DNA from: Stenomitos frigidus ULC18
GTDB taxonomy: Bacteria > Cyanobacteriota > Cyanobacteriia > Leptolyngbyales > Leptolyngbyaceae
Length of the DNA: 64,000 nucleotides
NCBI RefSeq assembly: GCF_003003795.1
Contig: NZ_PVWK01000014.1
Coordinates: forward strand, 124,001 to 188,000
Direction: 5' to 3'
Below are positions 28,277 to 36,521 of this stretch, one piece after another (position 1 is the stretch's first letter; each line of letters opens with the position of its first letter). The position numbers and the translations under genes are program-made. Below the pieces are notes generated by a model. That model saw only the letters and a list, made by a program, of their open reading frames with translations, was not told where the DNA came from and did no database searches.

Positions 28277-28801
28277 CTAGAAATCAAGGCAACGTTGCTT
28301 TGCCGGCTTCAAGGTTCCAGGGACGGCTTGCAGTGCTGCTTGTTCTGCCGCGCGCACAAGATCCGAGGCCACTCGCGCTGCATAGGGACGAATAAACGAC
28401 CAGACGAGCGGGGAGAGCCAGCCTTTCAGCGTCACAGAGTAGGAAACGCAGGTACCACACACAGTCGATTTGACCTGATACGTCACCTGTTCTTCCAAAC
28501 CCGGTAGCACAAGAATGCGGACGCTAAGCAGTTCACCCGGTCGCACACGCTCGACAAAGATTTGAATGGGAATCGGACTCATGCGCGTGGCTGCCTGATA
28601 AATGAGCCCTGGCTTGGCGACCAATCCGTTTGGAACATTTGTGCTGATAATAATTGGGTGCCAAGAGACATCCGTCAAATCGACAATCTTGCGCCACAGA
28701 TCATCTACGGAGGCAGAACTCAGCGCCTGATACGTTCTGGCTAAGGAGCCTGGAAACCAGTGCTGTTTACAACGTATAAATCTGGGCAAAAAGCCAAACA
28801 T
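28277..28801 (-). CDS. SRPBCC-like small-ligand-binding protein
   Basis: A 174-residue protein with the helix-grip pattern of the START/SRPBCC superfamily. An early helix SSASVDDLWRKIVDLTDVSWHP is followed by strands (IYQAATRMSPIPIQIFVERVRPGELLSVRIL, then EQVTYQVKSTVCGTCVSYSVTLKGWL) and a long C-terminal helix (VASDLVRAAEQAALQAV). The ligand is unknown; lipids or hydrophobic pigments are possible. It is divergent from no gene and precedes mrp on the same strand by about 90 bp. Confidence 0.6.
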   Translation of the reverse strand: MFGFLPRFIRCKQHWFPGSLARTYQALSSASVDDLWRKIVDLTDVSWHPIIISTNVPNGLVAKPGLIYQAATRMSPIPIQIFVERVRPGELLSVRILVLPGLEEQVTYQVKSTVCGTCVSYSVTLKGWLSPLVWSFIRPYAARVASDLVRAAEQAALQAVPGTLKPAKQRCLDF

Positions 28802-28966
28802 GGCGCGATCGCTCCTATAGCGAACCTTACTTAGACTACCGATACAACACTTGTTAAGTAGCTCACATCTGTCTACGGACTATTTATAGCCTACCGCTCT
28901 CTCGCACACTCGGATAGACCCTCTAAAGGAACCACCTCTCTGTCAATGATTACCGCTTGGGTGCTG

Positions 28967-29227
28967 CTAAACGTCGGCTCGAATGGTAAATGAGTAGTCG
29001 CCGCCAGGCTCTAATTGGTAATCACGTTGCTCTAGAAAGCGACCCAATGGCTCTTTGATCAGCGATCGACCAAGGGATGGTTCTACAGACAATTCGCCGC
29101 GCTGAAAGCACCATTGAAATTGCCATTCAAATTGATTGGCTCTTACTTCGCCCTCAAGCTTGCCCTGCTGCCAGGACTGGCGAAGAATGCGAACATGTGC
29201 AGTAGTTTCAGGTAAGCGGCGACCCAC
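28967..29227 (-). CDS. DUF3146-family protein
   Basis: An 86-residue soluble protein, mostly beta strands: TAHVRILRQSWQQGKLEGEV, EWQFQWCFQRGELSVEPSLG and the end DYQLEPGGDYSFTIRADV. This matches my memory of the cyanobacterial DUF3146 family, which has no known function. The start is GTG at 29227; an ATG is not available in the frame. It is alone, with an unremarkable 165-bp spacer to the SRPBCC gene. Confidence 0.65.
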   Translation of the reverse strand: MGRRLPETTAHVRILRQSWQQGKLEGEVRANQFEWQFQWCFQRGELSVEPSLGRSLIKEPLGRFLEQRDYQLEPGGDYSFTIRADV

Positions 29228-29297
29228 GATGATAGGTATTGAATAAAAAGTACATCGTTACAGAGAACAGAGACTCGTTAACGTTCGTGAGTTAGCT

Positions 29298-29702
29298 TCA
29301 CTTGCTTCCCAACCGTGTAATCAACTGAGCAACATTTTCAGCTTGAGTTTTAGCTGTCTCAGCTTGAGTTTTGGCTGTCTCAGCTTGAGTTTTGGCTATC
29401 TCAGCTTGTTGTCGAGTAGTCTCTTTGATTTCACCAAGACCCAGATTGAGGGCAGTAATCGATTCCGACAGCTTACCAATTTGGTCTGCAATGGCGTCAA
29501 TTTTGAGGCCAAATGCGTCGATGGTTGTGCCAAAAGTGCCAAGCAACTGGTTCTGTTGTTTATTTGACTGTACCAGTTCAGCATTTGACTGCACCAGTTC
29601 AGCAGTCGCCTGTACCAGGGTCGTCAGCAAGTCTTGATTGTTTGGCGAAGAATATCCAGTCATGGAGGGTTGATAGGACTTTACAAAAGACTTAAGTGGC
29701 AT
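29298..29702 (-). CDS. Small coiled-coil protein with heptad tandem repeats
   Basis: A 134-residue protein, helical almost throughout. Repeats are visible at two levels: LVQSNAELVQSN near residues 36-50 and AKTQAET repeated in residues 100-122. The second is encoded by near-identical 21-bp units at 29330-29405. It has no signal peptide or catalytic motif. Similar proteins with 'IDAIADQIGKLSESI' segments occur in cyanobacteria as hypothetical coiled-coil proteins. It may oligomerise. Repeat number is expected to vary between strains. Confidence 0.6.
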   Translation of the reverse strand: MPLKSFVKSYQPSMTGYSSPNNQDLLTTLVQATAELVQSNAELVQSNKQQNQLLGTFGTTIDAFGLKIDAIADQIGKLSESITALNLGLGEIKETTRQQAEIAKTQAETAKTQAETAKTQAENVAQLITRLGSK

Positions 29703-29809
29703 CTTAGCCTACTTTGCGATCGGCAGTTGAGACACCCTGCTACCGAATCCTCAGCTTGACACTAGCAAGCCCAACCTTCAGTATCCAAACGTTCAGACTC
29801 ACAATCAAC

Positions 29810-30442
29810 CTACTCAGAGATTGCTTGCCCTACAGTGCGGCTGTTGTACAGACTCATAGCTTTCTCCACCCCTTGCTTGAGGCTGAGCTCTACAGCGCCA
29901 ACGACAACATGTAAGACCTCTGCCATAACCTCAGATTCCTTTGGTGAGAAGCGCCCCAATACATGGCCGATCGCGTCGCCCCGCCGATCGACATCTTTGG
30001 CACTACCAATACCAATCCGCAGGCGAGGAAACGCTTGGGTGCCGAGGTGCGCGATCGCCGATTTCATGCCATTCTGACCACCCGCAGACCCCGACAAGCG
30101 TAACCGCAGTTTACCTACGGGTAGATCCATGTCGTCGTAAATCACCAGCACCGACTCTGGCGGCAGCTTATACCAATCAGTGACCGCTCGAATGGCTTGC
30201 CCAGAGTTGTTCATGTAGGTGGTGGGCTTCAGCAAGCGGATCTTCGCTCGCGCTGCAACGCCCTCGCCAAAGATGCCCTGAAATTTACGATTCTCTGCCA
30301 GACTGATCTGCCAGGTTTTCGCCAAAGCATCGATCGCATCAAAGCCGATGTTATGTCGGGTGCGATCGTACTTTGCACCCGGATTGCCCAAACCTACGAT
30401 GAGCTGGGGTATGACGGGTAATGCAGTAGTCGCCTCTGTCAT
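29810..30442 (-). CDS. pth: Peptidyl-tRNA hydrolase
   Basis: Pth releases peptides from peptidyl-tRNA that has dropped off ribosomes. The protein has 210 residues. QLIVGLGNPGAKYDRTRHNIGF carries the conserved Asn and catalytic His. LLKPTTYMNNSGQA, VIYDDMDLPVGKLRLR and SAGGQNGMKSAIAHLG with its Asn are the other active-site stretches. RLRIGIG follows. It lies downstream of tatA on the same strand with a 44-bp gap, so the two may be one operon. Confidence 0.96.
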   Translation of the reverse strand: MTEATTALPVIPQLIVGLGNPGAKYDRTRHNIGFDAIDALAKTWQISLAENRKFQGIFGEGVAARAKIRLLKPTTYMNNSGQAIRAVTDWYKLPPESVLVIYDDMDLPVGKLRLRLSGSAGGQNGMKSAIAHLGTQAFPRLRIGIGSAKDVDRRGDAIGHVLGRFSPKESEVMAEVLHVVVGAVELSLKQGVEKAMSLYNSRTVGQAISE

Positions 30443-30486
30443 GCGTTCAGTCCAGGCAGATTCAATGCAAACAAAGACTAGTTAGA

Positions 30487-30828
30487 TTAGCTAACTTCGC
30501 TGGGTGTGGCAACTTCCTTCTCAGCCTCAGCAACGCTTTCGTCGATCGGCGCTGTCTCTTCATCGATCGGAGTTGTCTCAGAAGCAGGCGATAGCGTTGG
30601 CTGAAAGGGTGTTTCTAGCGTTGCTTCCATCGGCGCTTTCACCGCTTGCTCAATCTGCTCTGCTTCGCGCTTAAACTCTGCTTCAAATTCCTTTGACGCG
30701 TCCTGGAATCCGCGAATGGCTTTACCGACACTGCGACCAATTTCTGGCAATTTCTTGGGCCCAAACACAAGCAGAGCCAAAACCATAATCACTGCCATTT
30801 CTGGCAAGCCAATTCCAAAAATATTCAC
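30487..30828 (-). CDS. tatA: Twin-arginine translocase subunit TatA/E
   Basis: TatA forms the variable pore of the Tat pathway for folded proteins in thylakoid and plasma membranes. The protein has 113 residues: a short N-terminus with one helix (LPEMAVIMVLALLVFGPKKLP), the FGPKKLPE hinge, an amphipathic helix (IGRSVGKAIRGFQDASKEFEAEFKRE) and an acidic, Pro-rich tail. AGGAGG lies 10 bases before ATG 30828. psbH lies about 290 bp upstream on the same strand. Confidence 0.94.
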   Translation of the reverse strand: MNIFGIGLPEMAVIMVLALLVFGPKKLPEIGRSVGKAIRGFQDASKEFEAEFKREAEQIEQAVKAPMEATLETPFQPTLSPASETTPIDEETAPIDESVAEAEKEVATPSEVS

Positions 30829-31057
30829 CGTATCGCCTCCTGCAACCGCTTCGCTGGACTATGAGCTGTAGATGTGAGCACCTTAAGAGCCTGAACTTTA
30901 GACTTTAAACTGACTGTTTTTAGACGCAGACCCCACGCTGCCATCAAAGAACTGTTATCAAAGAATAGCGCCTTCTTTCAGTCCACAGTTCTTAGTCTAT
31001 CGCCCACCGTCTTTTGTTTAACCAGAGTCTTGCTGCTCACTTAGTATAAAGCGGCAT

Positions 31058-31080
31058 AAAAAATCCCGGTCAAGCCGGGA
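31058..31080 (-). terminator. Rho-independent terminator of psbH
   Basis: On the minus strand a TCCCGG/CCGGGA stem with a 5-nt loop is followed by six T. It lies about 40 bp after the psbH stop. This is the clearest terminator in the window. Confidence 0.85.
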
Positions 31081-31117
31081 AGCCGAATGGTCGTTCGGAT
31101 TGGTCAGCCGAGCGCTT

Positions 31118-31321
31118 TTAGCCGCCTAGAGCCGTCCAATCAACATCGACATCGTTCAGCAGGAGTGAGGAGTTGTAGATCTGCAAGATGATAAGCAGGA
31201 ATACCAAAAAGAGCAACATAAAAACACCCATCAACGTTGTGGTGCCCCAGCCGGGAACAACCTTACCGTATTCAGAGTTCAGGGGTTTAAGAACGTCTCC
31301 TAACCGAGTCCGCTGTGCCAT
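31118..31321 (-). CDS. psbH: Photosystem II reaction centre protein H
   Basis: PsbH is a small thylakoid phosphoprotein-like subunit that stabilises QA-to-QB electron flow and PSII assembly. The protein has 67 residues: a polar stromal N-terminus ([27 protein letters not shown]) and one membrane helix ([26 protein letters not shown]), then a short lumenal tail. The ribosome site AGGTGA lies upstream of ATG 31321. It is divergent from psbN with 79 bp between them, the arrangement conserved in cyanobacteria and plastids. A terminator follows. Confidence 0.97.
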   Translation of the reverse strand: MAQRTRLGDVLKPLNSEYGKVVPGWGTTTLMGVFMLLFLVFLLIILQIYNSSLLLNDVDVDWTALGG

Positions 31322-31400
31322 GAGTCACCTATATAGCTCGACAGAACATGTATATTGTTTGTAACATTATATGGCAACGCACTCATAATTTTTCTCGCAT

Positions 31401-31532
31401 ATGGAACCCGCAACAGCTCTTAATATTTCGATCTGCGCCACGTTGGTCGGCCTGACGGCATATGCCATCTACACGGCGTTTGGGCCACCATCGAAGGCGC
31501 TGGATGACCCCTTTGAGGATCACGAAGATTAG
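31401..31532 (+). CDS. psbN: Photosystem II assembly protein PsbN
   Basis: PsbN is needed for PSII repair and early assembly and is not a stable subunit. The 43-residue protein ([18 protein letters not shown] at the start, one helix through [12 protein letters not shown], acidic end DDPFEDHED) matches the family over its full length. It was found by reading the gap opposite psbH. ATG 31401 gives a 132-bp gene including the stop TAG at 31530-31532. Expression opposite to psbH from the shared spacer is the conserved pattern. Confidence 0.96.
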   Translation: MEPATALNISICATLVGLTAYAIYTAFGPPSKALDDPFEDHED

Positions 31533-31570
31533 GAGCTCTTAGCTATCAGCTATCAGCTTGTTGCAGTCAT

Positions 31571-34500
31571 TCAAGACTTAAGCTTCGGATTGAGAATTTG
31601 GCTGACCGCTGACTGCTGACTGCTAACTCTAAAGCTGGCGATTTCCCAGGGGCGAACTGTAGCGGTTTGCCCCTTAGTCGTTTGTAGGTCTGTCGATCGC
31701 TCCAGCAAATCAACCCGTTCTCCTAACTCCAAACCTAGATCACTGTGGAATGTTAGCTGTGCGTCTTCACCATGGCACTCGTAGCAACGCAGAATCCATT
31801 CATCGGGCGAGTCTTCTGACTGCTTGAATGCCATTAGCACGAGATTGTCAGCTCCCAGGTCTAGAAGCGATGCTGTGGGTGGCAGGGTTTGAGGGCGATC
31901 GTCTCCGTTAGCAGGAATGACCTGTGCCATGAGCGGCATGTTTAACTCATAGCCATGCTTGACGCTTTGAGCGGCTTTCCAGTCTCCTGCGTGGGGATAG
32001 AGGGCATAGGTGAAGAAGTGCTGCCCTTTGTCTGCGTCTGGATCGGGCCATTCGGCACCGCGCAGTAGGGTGAGAAGGAGTTGGTTGGGTTTCACGTCGT
32101 AACCGTATTTGCAGTCGTTGAGTAAGCTCACGCCGTAGTTGCCGTCGCTGAGATCTGCCCAGTGCATGGCGGGAACTTCCCACTGGGCTTTTTCAGCCTC
32201 AGTCTCCGGCTTCGTGGTTCGCTGAATTACTCCGCAGGGAATCTCATACGTTGCGTAGTCTGCTTCTAGATTCAGCGGAAACGAAACCTTGACTAAGGTG
32301 TGCCGCTCTTGCCAATCGACTCTCGTCTGCATCTTGAGCATCTTTGCACCTTGCTGCAAGCTGTAAGTCTGACGAAAAGTAGACTGACCAATTGTGCGAT
32401 CAACCTGAACACAGCGCTCTAGCGTACCCATCACCTGTGGTATTGCGGAAATGTGGATAAGTTCAGCAGGAGGGAGAGGAAATTGGGCATAGTTTGGGTC
32501 AATATTCCAGGCATCCCAATACTGCCCACTGTCCTTAAAGGCTTGCAGTTGATTACCTGGTCCGTTAAGTACTTCACGCTGCTGCACTTTATCCAGCACG
32601 CTCGATAAGTCTCCGGTTTCCGGGTTAATGGTAACTCGCAAAAACTCATTTTCGAGGACAAAGGACTCGGTGACTGATGGCACATTTTGAACAGACTGAT
32701 TGTGGGGATAGAGCCAGAAGGAGCGGTAGCCAATGGCAGGAATGTTTTCTGCGAGGAAAGATACGAGGCATGCTTTCGGCTGTGACGTGGTTGGGACATT
32801 GGTTGACAAGCAAGACTGCAAATTGATTGGCTGTCCCTCTAGATCGGAAACTTGCCAGTTCAACTCCTCGTCTTGCTGTGATTGCATCGGTTGCTGCTGC
32901 GCTACAACTGTGACGATCTCTGATCGCTCCCAAGTCAGCGAGTTAAATACCATCACCGTTTGCGCCTGTGGGTGCGGTGGTGGCGGTAGAAGCATGCACT
33001 GTCCGATCGCCTCCAGTGCCCCCCGCGCCAAAAAAATTGCATCTGCAAACACTTGATTCCATGCATCATTTGCATCTACAAAAACTGATGCAACGGACGA
33101 ACCGGGTAAAATGTCGTGAAATTGATTGAATAAAACTTGTTTCCATGCTGCTTCTAGCTGCACCTTGGGGTAGGGAACGCTGGCAACTAACGTAGCGAAT
33201 GAAGTTAGTAGCTCTGCACGGTATAAAAGGGTTTCAGCTCGACGATTATCACGCTTCTGATCGGCGTGGGTAGTGTAGCAGCCGCGATGGAATTCGAGGT
33301 AGAGGTCGGAGTGCCAGGAGGGGAGGGTTGGGGGGGTCTGGTGTGTGGGGTCGGGTGTGGGGGGCAGAGGAGGCAGGGGGGGCAGAGGGGGAAAGAGTTT
33401 CGCATTCTGAGGTTCACTCACGATGCTTTGAGATTCGGCGTTGATGTTCTGGGGTTCAGCGCTGATGCTCAGAGGTTCGTCGTTGATGCTCAGAGGTTCA
33501 TGGCTGATACTTTTAGCTTTGTCGCTGATACTTTTAGTTTCGTCGTTGATGCTTTGAGGTTCACGCTCGAATGTTTGAGGTTCACGCTCGAATGTTTGAG
33601 GTAAGTCGTTGATGGTCTGAGGTTCAGCGTTGAATGTTTGAGGTTCGTTCGTGATGTTCTGAGGTTCATTCACGATGTTTGACACATCAGCGGAGACGCT
33701 TGAAGCTGCGTCAGGCGTGTAATTTGCTTCGAGGTCTTGCAGATAGTCGAGGGCGGTGGAGAATTCTAGCTGAGGGAAGAAGGGTGACTGCTGCCAGCGG
33801 CGGGCGATTTCGAGCATATCGCGGGTAGGACCACCGCCATGATCGCCCACTCCAGGGAGCCAGAGGACATCGGGAATGCCGGTTTTGGTTTCCCAGTCGC
33901 AGGCATAGGTTGCCATTTTGATGGGGTCAATGCCTTCGCCGATCGGTGCTGACATGAGGCTGAAGATCTCAGTGCGATCGGGAGCCTGCCACTTAAAGAC
34001 TTCGTAGGGGAACTTGGTGGTATCGTTCCAGCGCAGTTTTTGGGTGACGAAGTAATCCATGCCGCCCTGCTTGAGGATCTGCGGTAGCTGCCAGGTGAAA
34101 CCAAAGCTATCGGGCAACCATGCCATACGGTTGATGCTGCCAAACTTCTCCTGAAAGTAGCGCTGACCGTACAGCACCTGCCGCACCATTGACTCGCCGC
34201 TGATGATATTTAACTCTGGCTCGATCCACAGTCCGCCCACAAGTTCCCACCATCCGGCGGCGATCGCCTGTCGGATCTGCTCGAACAGTGCCGGACGGTT
34301 TTGCTCCATCCAGGCGTAGAGCGCAGGTGTGGAGTGGCAGAAGATGAGTTCGGGGAAGTCTTTTTGAAGGTTCAGGGCAGACTCAAAGGTGCGTTCGGCA
34401 GCCTTCCAGGTTTCATCGACTGTCCAGAGCCATGCCATGTCGAGGTGGGCGTGTCCGAGAAGGCGAATGCGGCGCTGTTTGAGGAGGGGAGAGAGGGGGA

Positions 34501-35254
34501 GGAGGCGATCGCGGAGGTGGGTGAGGGTGTGGGTGAAGGGGAGGAGGGAGTGGGGAGTGGGGAGTGGGGAGTGGGGAGTGGGGGGAGCAAGGGAAAGGAG
34601 AATGCTTGACCAGTCGATCGCGGTGACGGCTTCAGTGAGGAAAGCCAGTTTTTCGGGGGCGAAGGTTTGGAGGTAGAGGCGGAGGATGTCGAGTTCGTCG
34701 GCGATGAAGCTGGGTTCGGGGATGTCGTTGGAGGATTCGTAATGGCAGACCGATCGCACGAGTGCACCATCATCGTGTCCGGGGCTGACAAGACGAAGTG
34801 CGATCGCGAAGGTGCCTCCGGTTGTGACGGCTTCGCTGAGCAAGATGCGGGTGACGCAGTCAAACAGATCGCCTGCTTGCACTAAGGCACCGTTAACAAA
34901 GATTTGGGTGTCGATCGCCCACCAAGTCAGGGCTAGTCGCAGGGTCATTCCTGCCAGTGGATAGCCTGCGAGGTCGTGGGGTACGGTGATGAGTTGACCG
35001 AGCCAGCGGACGTGTTTGCCTTTTGCCCAGGCGATGTGATCTTTCTCGTTGAGGGGCGCGATCGGCCAATCCTGCCAGGTGTCGGGTTGGGTTGCCTGGG
35101 CGATCGACAGATCCTCATCGCAGTAACGCCAACCTTCCTGAATGCTGGTTTGAGTCAGGCTGCGAAGGCGCGTAATCGCTTCCGAAAGCTGATCGGCTGG
35201 GGCTGAAACGGGATTGCTCACCACTATCATCGATTCCACTGACTGCACATACAT
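31571..35254 (-). CDS. GH38 alpha-mannosidase with a repeat-derived insertion
   Basis: A large (1227 residues) zinc-dependent retaining alpha-mannosidase of glycoside hydrolase family 38, probably cytosolic because no signal peptide is seen. An N-terminal accessory region covers about 1-250. The catalytic domain contains GHAHLDMAWLWTVDETW (zinc ligands), MAWLPDSFGFTWQLPQIL (likely nucleophile Asp) and LPGVGDHGGGPTRDML. The C-terminal beta domains run from about residue 650. About 110 residues between the catalytic and middle domains (roughly 520-640) are foreign: 7-residue repeats of the EPQ(T/S)(I/F) type followed by a poly-Pro tract. A second repeat-coded stretch, (PLPTPHS)n, lies near 220-237. 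Outside these inserts the family match is full, so the enzyme may be active with a flexible loop. It is monocistronic and divergent from a Uma2 gene. Confidence 0.9.
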   Translation of the reverse strand: MYVQSVESMIVVSNPVSAPADQLSEAITRLRSLTQTSIQEGWRYCDEDLSIAQATQPDTWQDWPIAPLNEKDHIAWAKGKHVRWLGQLITVPHDLAGYPLAGMTLRLALTWWAIDTQIFVNGALVQAGDLFDCVTRILLSEAVTTGGTFAIALRLVSPGHDDGALVRSVCHYESSNDIPEPSFIADELDILRLYLQTFAPEKLAFLTEAVTAIDWSSILLSLAPPTPHSPLPTPHSLLPFTHTLTHLRDRLLPLSPLLKQRRIRLLGHAHLDMAWLWTVDETWKAAERTFESALNLQKDFPELIFCHSTPALYAWMEQNRPALFEQIRQAIAAGWWELVGGLWIEPELNIISGESMVRQVLYGQRYFQEKFGSINRMAWLPDSFGFTWQLPQILKQGGMDYFVTQKLRWNDTTKFPYEVFKWQAPDRTEIFSLMSAPIGEGIDPIKMATYACDWETKTGIPDVLWLPGVGDHGGGPTRDMLEIARRWQQSPFFPQLEFSTALDYLQDLEANYTPDAASSVSADVSNIVNEPQNITNEPQTFNAEPQTINDLPQTFEREPQTFEREPQSINDETKSISDKAKSISHEPLSINDEPLSISAEPQNINAESQSIVSEPQNAKLFPPLPPLPPLPPTPDPTHQTPPTLPSWHSDLYLEFHRGCYTTHADQKRDNRRAETLLYRAELLTSFATLVASVPYPKVQLEAAWKQVLFNQFHDILPGSSVASVFVDANDAWNQVFADAIFLARGALEAIGQCMLLPPPPHPQAQTVMVFNSLTWERSEIVTVVAQQQPMQSQQDEELNWQVSDLEGQPINLQSCLSTNVPTTSQPKACLVSFLAENIPAIGYRSFWLYPHNQSVQNVPSVTESFVLENEFLRVTINPETGDLSSVLDKVQQREVLNGPGNQLQAFKDSGQYWDAWNIDPNYAQFPLPPAELIHISAIPQVMGTLERCVQVDRTIGQSTFRQTYSLQQGAKMLKMQTRVDWQERHTLVKVSFPLNLEADYATYEIPCGVIQRTTKPETEAEKAQWEVPAMHWADLSDGNYGVSLLNDCKYGYDVKPNQLLLTLLRGAEWPDPDADKGQHFFTYALYPHAGDWKAAQSVKHGYELNMPLMAQVIPANGDDRPQTLPPTASLLDLGADNLVLMAFKQSEDSPDEWILRCYECHGEDAQLTFHSDLGLELGERVDLLERSTDLQTTKGQTATVRPWEIASFRVSSQQSAVSQILNPKLKS
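33409..33681. repeat. 21-bp minisatellite, 13 units, inside the mannosidase gene
   Basis: Thirteen degenerate 21-bp units (plus-strand start GAGGTTC, with a GATG core and a pyrimidine-rich end) lie in exact head-to-tail order. Two units (about 33556-33597) are identical. Each unit encodes seven residues, so the frame is kept whatever the copy number. A G-rich/C-rich tract (33325-33395, coding poly-Pro) adjoins. Confidence 0.9.
34547..34582. repeat. GGGAGTG heptamer array in coding sequence
   Basis: Five near-perfect 7-bp units, read on the minus strand as PLPTPHS-type residues of the alpha-mannosidase. This is the same STRR class as the ACTCCCT insert in glmS. Because 7 is not a multiple of 3, the frame is kept only in sets of three units. 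Confidence 0.85.
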
Positions 35255-35293
35255 AATAGATGTAGACAGAGTTCAGCGATGCAGGTCTAGAAC

Positions 35294-35860
35294 ATGGTGA
35301 CAACTCCAACAATCTCTACCGCGATCGAGGAAGAAGACTTTGATGCGTCTGCTTTACCGCTCGATCGCTATGACGAAGTTCCAGAAGGCATGGAGGAGGT
35401 TGATGGGGAGCTAGTTGAGAAAACAGGTATGACGATCGAGCATGGGACGACTCAGACAAATCTTGCTAGCGAATGGAAATATTACGTTCGCTCTAGCAAC
35501 CAGGGCGGCAAAGCCATGACAGAGGTTGTTTGTCAAACTGAAAAACAGAAGCGTCGCCCCGATGTTGCTTATCTTTCTGCTGAACTGATTGAACAATTTG
35601 GTCAACCAAGTGTCTTTCCTCAAAGCTTTCCACTCATTGGCGAAGTTGCTTCACCCAAAGATAGCGCAGAGGAATTGTTTGCAAAAGCCAGAGAGTATTT
35701 AGCATCGGGCTGTCAGGAGGTCTGGTTACTGTTCCCTGAGAATGCGATCGTCATCATTATTACGTCCGAGAAGTCGTTGATCTTCACCGAAGCTGAAACC
35801 GTGAATACTCAAACTGTTCTGCAAGGCTTCAGCATTCCAGTTGCAGAGTTGTTTGCTTAA
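35294..35860 (+). CDS. Uma2 family (DUF820) putative endonuclease
   Basis: A 188-residue member of the Uma2/DUF820 family, a PD-(D/E)XK nuclease-like fold that is greatly expanded in cyanobacteria. MEEVDGELVEKTGMTIEHG holds the first conserved acidic region, RRPDVAYLSAE the second (PDV), and EVASPKDSAEELFAKAREYLASGCQEVWLLFPE the core E-x-x-S-P...K...Y with the WL/VWLL strand. The usual VEVxSPxD is EVASPKD here. The role is unknown. It is divergent from the mannosidase with 39 bp between the starts, and not in an operon. A decayed relative lies at 56167. Confidence 0.85.
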   Translation: MVTTPTISTAIEEEDFDASALPLDRYDEVPEGMEEVDGELVEKTGMTIEHGTTQTNLASEWKYYVRSSNQGGKAMTEVVCQTEKQKRRPDVAYLSAELIEQFGQPSVFPQSFPLIGEVASPKDSAEELFAKAREYLASGCQEVWLLFPENAIVIIITSEKSLIFTEAETVNTQTVLQGFSIPVAELFA

Positions 35861-36128
35861 TTGAAAGCTTTCACCACTCTCAACACCGCCCTGCAATGAA
35901 TTGCGGGCTAACAGAACGAAGTCCGTTCAAACGGACTAAGATACTCAACAGACAACCATTTCAACCCATTACCCTACGGGAAGGCAAAGCCTACAATGGG
36001 TTTTAGCCATTAGCCCTGAATTGATTCAAGGGCGGGGTATCGCGAAAGTGCAGGGTTTGAGTGAACTAACGCCTTCAGTTCAGAGTGATATTATCAAGCG
36101 TGTACTCCGTCTGTAACAAAGCACCGCT

Positions 36129-36521
36129 ATGGGAGTCATCGTACTCATCCTGATGATTGTTCTGTCGATCGTCATGGTCATCTTCGGCGTTCAAAATCCC
36201 CAGCCAGTCAATGTCCGATTTTTTGCTATCGAAAGCGGTAACATCTCGCTGTCACTGGTCATTGTGGTGTCTGCTCTCATTGGCGCAGCGTTGATTGGGC
36301 TACTCAGCCTGTGGGACAGTGCGCGACGCGGCATCCGTACTATGCGGACGAATAAGCAACTGACTGGTTTGGAGCAACGAAACAGTGAGTTAGAACGCCT
36401 GAAGGCATCACTTGAGCAAGAAAATGTTGCCTTAAAAGAGCGCAATGCCCAGTTGGAGAATGTGAAACAAACGGTTGAAGTCAAGGCGATCGACTCAGAC
36501 GGCCTGATTAGCGATCGCTAA
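36129..36521 (+). CDS. LapA-domain (DUF1049) membrane protein
   Basis: A 130-residue membrane protein. Two helices (IVLILMIVLSIVMVIFGVQN and ISLSLVIVVSALIGAALIGLLSL) flank the conserved NPQPVNVRFF. A cytoplasmic coiled coil (about 75-120, LEQRNSELERLKASLEQENVALKE) follows. In enterobacteria LapA/LapB act in lipopolysaccharide assembly; in cyanobacteria the role is not defined. Its 3' end overlaps that of the convergent membrane protein gene by 14 bp. Confidence 0.8.
   Translation: MGVIVLILMIVLSIVMVIFGVQNPQPVNVRFFAIESGNISLSLVIVVSALIGAALIGLLSLWDSARRGIRTMRTNKQLTGLEQRNSELERLKASLEQENVALKERNAQLENVKQTVEVKAIDSDGLISDR

Noticed and set aside
33409-33681. Regular repeats that could suggest a CRISPR array
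   Set aside because: Units are contiguous, degenerate and 21 bp without spacers, and lie in an open reading frame of a known enzyme.
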